Of a stretch of DNA of 64,000 nucleotides, positions 44,460 to 51,026 are shown one piece after another (positions within the stretch are counted from its first letter, which is position 1; every line of letters begins with the position of its first letter). Both the position numbers and the translations under genes were made by a program. The stretch covers positions 558,001-622,000 of the forward strand of contig CAVWAR010000017.1 in the NCBI GenBank assembly GCA_963753075.1, written 5' to 3'. The notes beneath the pieces are model-generated. The model saw only the letters and a program-made list of their open reading frames with translations, was not told the origin of the DNA and did not search any database. This stretch comes from Prado023 sp963753075. GTDB lineage: Bacteria > Actinomycetota > Actinomycetes > S36-B12 > CAIYMF01.

Positions 44460-45302
44460 ATGTCCCTGGGAACCCTCATCATCATCACGTTGCTCGTCGC
44501 AGCCGTCGTCACCCTCATGCGATCGGGAAGCCGCCAGACCGAGGTCCGATCGCGGCAGAACGCACAGGCTGCCGAGCGTCGCTGGCAGGCCGTGCGCCGT
44601 GTCGCCGAGGAGGACGTCACCGCACTCGGCCAGCAGATCGCGGCCACGCCGGTCCCGGAGTCGCTCGACCCGGATGCAGCCCGCGACTTCGATGACGCGC
44701 TCGGATCCTACGAGCGGGCCAAGGAGGCGCTGGCCGCCTCGGCGCACCCCGACGACCTGCAGTGGGTGTCGAAGTCGCTCGATGACGGACGCTTCGCACT
44801 GGCCACAGTCGACGCACGTCGGGACGGACGGCCCCTGCCCAACCGGCGTCCGCCCTGCTTCTTCGACCAACGGCATGGGTTGTCCGTGGGGGAGGCCCAG
44901 TGGGCGCCACCGCAGGGCGTCACCCGCGAGGTACCCGTCTGTGCGGCGTGTGACGCGCGGATCAGGGACGGCCTCGATCCCCAGGCGCGGATGGTCCCGA
45001 CAGCCGCGGGGGAGCGCCCCTACTACGACGCCGGCCCGGAGTTCGCGCCGTGGGCGCGCGGCTGGTACGCCGGCTCCGGGCTGTACGTCATGAACAACGT
45101 ACTGATGGGCACCCTGCTGTTCAACGCCCTCTACCTGCCGCCGGGCTACGACTACCTCGGCGACAGTGGTGGTGAGTTCGGTGGCGAGGGCGGCGCCGAT
45201 GGCGGGGACGGCGGCGACTTCGGAGGCGGGGGTGACGTCGGCGGTGGCGGCGACTTCGGGGACTTCGGTGGTGGGGGAGGCTTCGACTTCGGCGGGTTCT
45301 GA
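44460..45302 (+). CDS. Membrane-anchored protein with Gly/Asp/Phe-rich C-terminus
   Basis: This 280-residue protein of unknown function has one N-terminal transmembrane helix (LIIITLLVAAVVTLM), a charged helical segment (about 25-110), a CxxC-like VCAACDARI, a second hydrophobic patch (VMNNVLMGTLLFNALYLP) and a ~45-residue Gly-rich tail ending FDFGGF with GGDFGGG-type repeats. The CFFDQRHG and paired Cys could form a small metal site, which is inference. The start is set by a -10 element seven bases upstream. Confidence 0.65.
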   Translation: MSLGTLIIITLLVAAVVTLMRSGSRQTEVRSRQNAQAAERRWQAVRRVAEEDVTALGQQIAATPVPESLDPDAARDFDDALGSYERAKEALAASAHPDDLQWVSKSLDDGRFALATVDARRDGRPLPNRRPPCFFDQRHGLSVGEAQWAPPQGVTREVPVCAACDARIRDGLDPQARMVPTAAGERPYYDAGPEFAPWARGWYAGSGLYVMNNVLMGTLLFNALYLPPGYDYLGDSGGEFGGEGGADGGDGGDFGGGGDVGGGGDFGDFGGGGGFDFGGF

Positions 45303-45377
45303 GGACTCAGCAACCCCAGGCGGCCGAGGGCGGGGCGCACTCCCCGGCGACGAGCCGGTTCGCCTGAGCCGAGGACC

Positions 45378-46631
45378 TCACCCGACAGGTTCGGGACTCT
45401 TGTCCTCCGCGGGCCGCAGCACGTCCGGCTCCGGCATCCGCGAGGCGAGGAACACCGCGAGGGCCAGCAGGCCGAGCGCCGCGAGCAGTGCCCGGGTGAA
45501 CGACCCGTCGGGTGTGCGCAGCGCGGACATCACGTAGACGAACACCACGGACGCCTGCCCGAACAGTTGCATGAGCCCGTTGGACGTTCCCTCCGGGGTT
45601 GGCCGGGTCACCTCAGCGGCGTACTGGAAGCCGATCGGCAGCGCCGAGACCAGGAAGAACCCGAGCACGAACCCGCCCAGCAGCAGGACCAGCAGAGACG
45701 TCGCAAGCATGATCGCCACCAGGCCGGGGATCGCCCCCGCGAACGCGAGCACCAGGAACGGCCGGCGACGACGGACCCGATCCGAGAGCGCCGGCAGGAC
45801 GACGGCACCGATCAGCCCGCCGAGCAGCAGCACCGCCCCGAGCGTCCCGGCGTCGGCGGGGGTGAACCCACGCGGTCGCAGCATCGCCTCGACCCAGGTG
45901 GTCAGCCCGTTGAACACCCCGAGGCCGATGAACGCAATCGCCAGCACGAACCAGAACGCCGGCACCTTGAGCGCATGGGTGAGCCCGTCGAGGACCAGTG
46001 CACGCTCCTGCTGGCCCGGGGGGCTGGCCGGCGTCGGCGGATGCTCGCGGGCGAAGACGAGGAACAGCACCGTGCTCACCGCAGCCGCGATCCCGTAGGC
46101 CAGTTGGATCTGCCCGATCGTCATCGACTCGACCAGCACCGGGCCGGCGACCATGCCCACGGCGGTCCCGACGAGGTTGCCGACGGTCACCACCCCGACC
46201 GCCGTGGCGCGCTGCGCCGGTGCGAACCACAGGGCCGGCATCTTCGTCCAGGCGTTGAGCAGCAGCGGCTGGGCGGCGGCGATCCCGAGGGTGGCGATCA
46301 TCGCCAGCCGGAAGTCCGCTCCGGCCAGGCCCCGCAGCACGCCGAAGACCCCCATCATGGTGGCCCCCAGCCCCGTGGCTACCCGGAAGCCCCGGGTGTC
46401 GATCAACCACGCGGCCGGGATGGACAGGGGGATGAAGGCGAGCATGAACACCATCGCGAAGGCACCGATGGCTGTGTCGCTGACGCCGTAGTACTCCGCG
46501 GCCTGCCCGGTGATGGGCGCGTAGCCGATCCAGAGGGCCTGGATGGTGAGGTTGACCAGGGTGAAGACAGCCAGCACCACCCAGCGGTACGGGTACACGC
46601 GGTAGCTGGCCGCGGCGGGCACGTCGGGCAT
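45378..46631 (-). CDS. Major facilitator superfamily transporter
   Basis: This 417-residue protein has twelve predicted transmembrane helices. The N-terminal half begins YRWVVLAVFTLVNLTIQALWIGY and carries IPAAWLIDTRGFRVA after helix 2-3; the cytoplasmic linker (EHPPTPASPPGQQER) separates the halves. It resembles FLVCR-like MFS carriers of heme or organic cations, but the substrate cannot be assigned. ATG 46631 has CAGACT six bases upstream, suggesting a leaderless message. Confidence 0.88.
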   Translation of the reverse strand: MPDVPAAASYRVYPYRWVVLAVFTLVNLTIQALWIGYAPITGQAAEYYGVSDTAIGAFAMVFMLAFIPLSIPAAWLIDTRGFRVATGLGATMMGVFGVLRGLAGADFRLAMIATLGIAAAQPLLLNAWTKMPALWFAPAQRATAVGVVTVGNLVGTAVGMVAGPVLVESMTIGQIQLAYGIAAAVSTVLFLVFAREHPPTPASPPGQQERALVLDGLTHALKVPAFWFVLAIAFIGLGVFNGLTTWVEAMLRPRGFTPADAGTLGAVLLLGGLIGAVVLPALSDRVRRRRPFLVLAFAGAIPGLVAIMLATSLLVLLLGGFVLGFFLVSALPIGFQYAAEVTRPTPEGTSNGLMQLFGQASVVFVYVMSALRTPDGSFTRALLAALGLLALAVFLASRMPEPDVLRPAEDKSPEPVG

Positions 46632-46760
46632 GACGTGAGTCTGTCACTGCGGGTCCGGCGGATGGGCCGTCCACCCGCCACCCGCAGGGACGCGAAGGCC
46701 ATCGCCGGACCTCAGCGCCCGGTGGCCCGAGGATCCATCGACATGGGCGATGATGGAGTC

Positions 46761-46841
46761 ATGGACCCCAAGATCGTGAAGATCATCGCCATCCTGCTCA
46801 TCGTCTGCCTGATCGGCATGGTGTTCATCGGCTTCTGGTAG
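46761..46841 (+). CDS. Small single-helix membrane protein
   Basis: A 26-residue open frame from ATG 46761 encodes a short acidic/basic start (MDPKIVK) and one hydrophobic helix (IIAILLIVCLIGMVFIGFW) to the end. GATGAT lies seven bases upstream, and a strong hairpin follows the stop by 17 bases, which together support a real gene. An upstream in-frame ATG at 46743 would add six residues. The function is unknown. Confidence 0.5.
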   Translation: MDPKIVKIIAILLIVCLIGMVFIGFW

Positions 46842-46858
46842 GAAGCACCTGGACATGA

Positions 46859-46892
46859 GTGTGGCCGGCCCCCCATGGGGAGCCGGCCACAC
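46859..46892. terminator. Bidirectional terminator before gap
   Basis: GTGTGGCCGGC and GCCGGCCACAC arms (11 bp) enclose a second CCCC/GGGG pairing. It lies between the small plus-strand gene and the 3' end of gap. Confidence 0.7.
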
Positions 46893-46906
46893 CTACGAAC
46901 GGCGAA

Positions 46907-47908
46907 CTAGGCGCTGACGACCATGATCATGTCGACGACCTTGTTGCTGTAGCCCCACTCGTTGTCGTACCAGGCGACCAGCTTGACGAACGTGTCGTCG
47001 AGCGCGATGCCGGCTCCGGCATCGAACACCGACGTCAGCGACTCACCGACGAAGTCGGTCGAGACGACCTTCTCCTCCGTGTAGCCCAGGACGCCGAGCA
47101 GCGGGCCCTCGGATGCAGCCTTGACCGCAGCCTTGATGTCGTCGTAGGACGCCGGGTTCTCCAGCTCGACGGTCAGGTCGACCACGGAGACGTCCGAGGT
47201 GGGCACGCGGAACGCCATACCCGTCAGCTTGCCGTTGAGCTCGGGCAGCACCTTGCCGACGGCCTTGGCCGCACCGGTCGAGGACGGGATGATGTTCTCG
47301 AGGATGCCGCGGCCGCCGCGCCAGTCCTTCATGGACGGGCCGTCAACGGTCTTCTGCGTCGCGGTCGCCGCGTGCACGGTCGTCATGAGGCCACGCTTGA
47401 TGCCGAAGCTGTCGTTGATGACCTTGGCGATCGGCGCCAGGCAGTTCGTGGTGCACGACGCGTTGGAGATGATTGCCTCGCCCGCGTACTTGTCGGAGTT
47501 CACGCCGAACACGAACATCGGGGTGTCGTCCTTGGACGGTGCCGAGAGGATGACCTTCTTCGCGCCGGCGTCGATGTGCTTCTGCGCGGTCTCCTTGGTC
47601 AGGAACAGGCCCGTCGACTCAACGACGACATCGGCGCCCACGTCGCCCCACGCCAGTGCTGCAGGGTCGCGCTCAGCGGTCAGGCGGATCGCGTTGCCGT
47701 TGACGATCAGGTTCGAGCCGTCGACCGACACGTCACCCTTGAACCGGCCGTGGACGGAGTCGAACTTGAGCATGTAGGCCAAGTAGTCCGGGTCAAGCAG
47801 GTCGTTGATGCCGACTACCTGGATCGCCTCCGGGTAGTTCTGCACGGCGGCACGGAACACCATCCGGCCGATTCGACCGAATCCGTTGATGCCTACCTTG
47901 ATTGCCAT
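46907..47908 (-). CDS. gap: Glyceraldehyde-3-phosphate dehydrogenase
   Basis: This is the glycolytic NAD-dependent dehydrogenase. The 333-residue protein has VGINGFGRIGRMVFRA, the catalytic Cys152 in SNASCTTNCLAP, the His in TTVHAATATQ and the closing WYDNEWGYSNKVVDM. The ATG at 47908 is chosen over upstream codons because GGAAGG precedes it with normal spacing. The gene stands alone, followed by a terminator hairpin. Confidence 0.96.
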   Translation of the reverse strand: MAIKVGINGFGRIGRMVFRAAVQNYPEAIQVVGINDLLDPDYLAYMLKFDSVHGRFKGDVSVDGSNLIVNGNAIRLTAERDPAALAWGDVGADVVVESTGLFLTKETAQKHIDAGAKKVILSAPSKDDTPMFVFGVNSDKYAGEAIISNASCTTNCLAPIAKVINDSFGIKRGLMTTVHAATATQKTVDGPSMKDWRGGRGILENIIPSSTGAAKAVGKVLPELNGKLTGMAFRVPTSDVSVVDLTVELENPASYDDIKAAVKAASEGPLLGVLGYTEEKVVSTDFVGESLTSVFDAGAGIALDDTFVKLVAWYDNEWGYSNKVVDMIMVVSA

Positions 47909-48029
47909 ATGTCTGCCTTCCATCGGGTATGGGGTGCGCAAGCATCCGCAACACTACTAGCCACCGGAAGGCATCGCCTGCTGGCTGAATGGCGGCGTGA
48001 TCAGCACCGAGTGAACGCTCGGATCGTGC

Positions 48030-48335
48030 TCAGATCGGCTCTGCGGTGGGGTAGTAGGGCATCTCGGACCGCCGGCGGTAGCTACCGGTGTAGGACCCGA
48101 TGTCGATGACGAACGCCAGCGCGACGAGGAACCAGTCGAAGCCGGCGACATCCCCGGTCCACCAGGCGAGCAGCACGTAGGCCAGCGTCGTGTAGGGCAG
48201 CAGGAACCAGCCGATGAGCGGGATGATCCACGAGCCGTCGAACGCCTTGGTGATCTCGTTGTTGAAAAGGGCCATCAGGGCCAGCGCGAGGCGGGGCGCG
48301 AACGCACCCAGGGCGAGGACGAAGCAACCGCACAT
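48030..48335 (-). CDS. Small integral membrane protein, conserved hypothetical
   Basis: This 101-residue protein has three predicted transmembrane helices: an N-terminal ALGAFAPRLALALMALF, then IIPLIGWFLLPYTTLAYVLLAWW and WFLVALAFVIDIGSYTG. It ends in a polar tail (YRRRSEMPYYP). Similar three-helix proteins with the FLPYTTLAYV motif occur in many actinobacteria. AAGGAG lies eight bases before the ATG at 48335. The function is unknown. Confidence 0.7.
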   Translation of the reverse strand: MCGCFVLALGAFAPRLALALMALFNNEITKAFDGSWIIPLIGWFLLPYTTLAYVLLAWWTGDVAGFDWFLVALAFVIDIGSYTGSYRRRSEMPYYPTAEPI

Positions 48336-48485
48336 GTTCGCTACTCCTTGACAACCGGCCGGGCCGCCACGCCGTGGCGACCGCGCACCTACGAGGCTCT
48401 CGGGCAGGCACACGATAGCGTGACCGGCTGTTGACGCCGGCGGCGACGCAGGCGCACAGTGGCGCAGATGACCGGGAGGACCCAC

Positions 48486-49202
48486 ATGACCGAGCCCAGG
48501 TTCCGCAGCGACATCACCGTGGAACTGGTCAAGCATGCGGCCAGCGACGCCGACATCATCTGGGCGGCCCGGGTCTCCACGAAGGGTGAGCAGTCCCTAG
48601 ACGATCTGGAGGCGGACCCCGCCAAGTCCGCCGGGTTGATCAACTACCTGATGCGCGACCGACACGGCTCGCCGTTCGAGCACTCGTCGATGACGTTCTT
48701 CGTGCAGGCGCCGATCTTCATGTGGCGCGAGCACTTCCGCCACCGGATGGCCTCGTACAACGAGGAGTCGGGCCGCTACAAGGTGTTGGATCCGACATTC
48801 TACGTCCCCGGACCGGAGCGCAAGCTCGTGCAGGTCGGCAAGGCGGGCGCCTACGACTTCCAGGACGGGACCGCCGAGCAGTACGAGACCGTCCGGACCC
48901 AGACCGAGTCCGCGTGCCGCGCGGCCTACGCGGCCTACCAGACGATGCTGGAGGCCGGAGTCGCCCGCGAGGTGGCCCGAATCGTGCTGCCGGTGTCGAT
49001 CTACTCCTCGGCGTACGTGACCATGAACGCACGCTCGCTGATGAACTTCCTCTCGCTCCGTCGCCGCAGCGAGGACGCACACTTCCCGAGCTTCCCGCAG
49101 CGGGAGATCGAGATGGTCGCTGAGCGCTACGAGGAGGAGTGGGCCCGGCTCATGCCGCTGACCCATGCCGCTTTCGTGGCCAACGGTCGGGTCGCTCCGT
49201 AG
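48486..49202 (+). CDS. thyX: Flavin-dependent thymidylate synthase
   Basis: ThyX makes dTMP using FAD and folate. The 238-residue protein has the diagnostic ThyX motif at residues 85-98 (RHRMASYNEESGRY), HGSPFEHSSMTF and the C-terminal NARSLMNFLSLRR. GGGAGG sits six bases before the ATG at 48486. It is followed by the CofE-like gene 23 bp downstream. Confidence 0.96.
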   Translation: MTEPRFRSDITVELVKHAASDADIIWAARVSTKGEQSLDDLEADPAKSAGLINYLMRDRHGSPFEHSSMTFFVQAPIFMWREHFRHRMASYNEESGRYKVLDPTFYVPGPERKLVQVGKAGAYDFQDGTAEQYETVRTQTESACRAAYAAYQTMLEAGVAREVARIVLPVSIYSSAYVTMNARSLMNFLSLRRRSEDAHFPSFPQREIEMVAERYEEEWARLMPLTHAAFVANGRVAP

Positions 49203-49212
49203 CCCCAGCCGG

Positions 49213-49218
49213 TAGGCT
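49213..49218 (+). promoter_or_regulatory. -10 element for CofE-like gene
   Basis: TAGGCT is followed by seven bases and the GTG start at 49226 without a ribosome binding site, so this gene has its own leaderless promoter just after thyX. Confidence 0.6.
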
Positions 49219-49225
49219 CGCACTC

Positions 49226-49912
49226 GTGACTGCGATCTCCACACGCACTGTTGGCGGGCGTACCTATCGGCGCGAGCCGGTCAAGACCCACATGGTCGGC
49301 ATCGGGGAGGACCTCGGGGCCGTCGTGGCGCTCTACGCCGCCGAGCGGATCACGCCGCAGACCTCCATGTGCCTGTCGCAGAAGTTCGTCTCGATCTGCC
49401 GCGGCGATGTCCGGCACATCAGTGACGTCCAGGACTCGTGGCTCGCGAGGCTCATCGTGAAGTACGTCCAGAAGAACGACAACGGCGACATCGGGTACAG
49501 CCACCCGAAGAAGATGCAGGTGGCCATCGAAGAGGTCGGCTACCCGCGGATGATGGCGGCCGTCGTCGGTGGGGGCTTCTCGAAGTTCGTGCTGAAGCGT
49601 CAGGGGGACTTCTACCGGATCGCCGGGCACCACATCTCCGAGATCGACGGCTTCAACCCCGACGCGATGGCGCCCTTCGACCAGTACGCCATGCTCCCCT
49701 CGCCCGACCCGGACGGGATCTGCGATCAGCTGGCCCGCCAGTTCGGCTGCTCGGCATACATCATCGACGGGAACAACATCAACGTCGAGATCGTCGGGCG
49801 CAGCGCCAACCTCCCACTGTCCGTCGCCGACGCCCGGGAGGTCATGCTCGACAACCCGATGGGGCAGGGTGACGAGATGACCCCGGTGTTCCTGATCACC
49901 CCAGTGGACTAG
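49226..49912 (+). CDS. CofE-like (coenzyme F420-0:gamma-glutamyl ligase family) protein
   Basis: This 228-residue protein has REPVKTHMVGIGEDLGAVVALYA, FVSICRGDV, GFNPDAMAPFDQYAMLPSP and the GNNINVEIVG block that resemble the F420 ligase (CofE/FbiB N-terminal) fold. No other F420 gene (fbiA, fbiC, fbiD) is in the window, so it may be a paralogue that ligates glutamate or another amino acid to a different substrate. It is placed between thyX and dapA. Family assignment is by motif recognition only. Confidence 0.6.
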   Translation: MTAISTRTVGGRTYRREPVKTHMVGIGEDLGAVVALYAAERITPQTSMCLSQKFVSICRGDVRHISDVQDSWLARLIVKYVQKNDNGDIGYSHPKKMQVAIEEVGYPRMMAAVVGGGFSKFVLKRQGDFYRIAGHHISEIDGFNPDAMAPFDQYAMLPSPDPDGICDQLARQFGCSAYIIDGNNINVEIVGRSANLPLSVADAREVMLDNPMGQGDEMTPVFLITPVD

Positions 49913-49966
49913 CGACGCCGCCCACGGACACGCGGGCACCCACCGGCAGTTCCGATGTGGGGCCGA

Positions 49967-49972
49967 TAGCGT
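49967..49972 (+). promoter_or_regulatory. -10 element for dapA, leaderless start
   Basis: TAGCGT is followed by six bases and the ATG at 49979. This excludes the upstream in-frame GTG at 49973, which would precede the transcription start. Confidence 0.65.
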
Positions 49973-49978
49973 GTGCCC

Positions 49979-50893
49979 ATGGCATTCGATCCCTCCAGCC
50001 CAGCACCCTTCGGCCACATGCTCACGGCGATGGTCACCCCGATGACCGCCGACGGGGAGGTGGACTACGAGGGCGTCGCGCACCTGGCCACCCACCTCGT
50101 GGACGTCGGCGGCAACGATGGCCTCATCGTCAACGGCACGACGGGGGAGTCCCCGACCCTGCGCGACGCGGAGAAGCTCGAGTGCCTCAAGGTCGTCCTC
50201 GACGCCGTCGGTGACCGGGCCACCATCGTCGCCGGGGCCGGGAACAACGACACGCGGCACTCGATCGAGATCGCCACGTCCGCTCAGGAGGCCGGGGCGC
50301 ACGGACTGCTGATCGTCACGCCCTACTACAACAAGCCACCCCAGGCGGGCCTCGCCGAGCACTTCCTGGCGATCGCCGAGGCCACCGACCGGCCGATCAT
50401 GACCTACGACATCCCCGGGCGGACCGGAACCCCGATCCAGCCCGAGACCTTCGCCCGCATCGCGGAGCACCCGCGGATCGTGGCCAACAAGGACGCCAAG
50501 GCCGACGTGCCGGGCGCCGCCGCCGTCATCGCGACGACCGGCCTGGCCTGGTACTCCGGCGATGACGCCCTGACCCTGCCGCTGCTCTCGGTCGGTGCCG
50601 TCGGAGTCGTCTCCGTTGTCGGCCACCTGCTCAGTGACCGGATCAGCGAGATGATGACCGAGCACCGGTCGGGGGCGGTGGCCCGCGCCACCGAGCTCAA
50701 CGCCTCCATGATCCCGGCGTACGTGGGCATGTTCCGCACCCAGGGCGTGATCATGGCAAAGGCGGCCCTGCACGATCTCGGCCTGCCCTCCGGGCCGGTC
50801 CGGCTACCCCTCGTGAACGCGACGCCGGAACAGGCAGCCACCCTGCGTACCGACCTGGCAGCCGCCGGGGTCGCGGGGTTCGTAGCGGCCTGA
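49979..50893 (+). CDS. dapA: 4-hydroxy-tetrahydrodipicolinate synthase
   Basis: DapA condenses pyruvate and aspartate semialdehyde for DAP/lysine synthesis. The 304-residue TIM-barrel has NGTTGESPTL, the Tyr in VTPYYNKPPQAG, the catalytic Arg/Lys region YDIPGRTG and the Schiff-base Lys in VANKDAK. The ATG at 49979 is set by the -10 element. In many actinobacteria an RNase J gene lies between dapA and ftsK; it is absent here. Confidence 0.96.
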   Translation: MAFDPSSPAPFGHMLTAMVTPMTADGEVDYEGVAHLATHLVDVGGNDGLIVNGTTGESPTLRDAEKLECLKVVLDAVGDRATIVAGAGNNDTRHSIEIATSAQEAGAHGLLIVTPYYNKPPQAGLAEHFLAIAEATDRPIMTYDIPGRTGTPIQPETFARIAEHPRIVANKDAKADVPGAAAVIATTGLAWYSGDDALTLPLLSVGAVGVVSVVGHLLSDRISEMMTEHRSGAVARATELNASMIPAYVGMFRTQGVIMAKAALHDLGLPSGPVRLPLVNATPEQAATLRTDLAAAGVAGFVAA

Positions 50894-51014
50894 CAGCGCC
50901 CGCGCAGCCGGGGCGCTGCCCCGTCGGGGGTACCGCTGACGGCTGCCGGTGCTCAGGTGGCACGACACGAACCCTCCCCGGGAGCCGGACGCCCGCCGGC
51001 GAGCCAACCCCCGG

Positions 51015-51020
51015 TAGCCT
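51015..51020 (+). promoter_or_regulatory. -10 element for ftsK, leaderless start
   Basis: TAGCCT is followed by six bases and the ATG at 51027, with no Shine-Dalgarno sequence. Confidence 0.6.
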
Positions 51021-51026
51021 CGCAGC

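Noticed and set aside
49127..50773. 548-codon minus-strand open frame across the CofE-like gene and dapA
   Set aside because: It spans two real genes in antisense and has no protein-family features.
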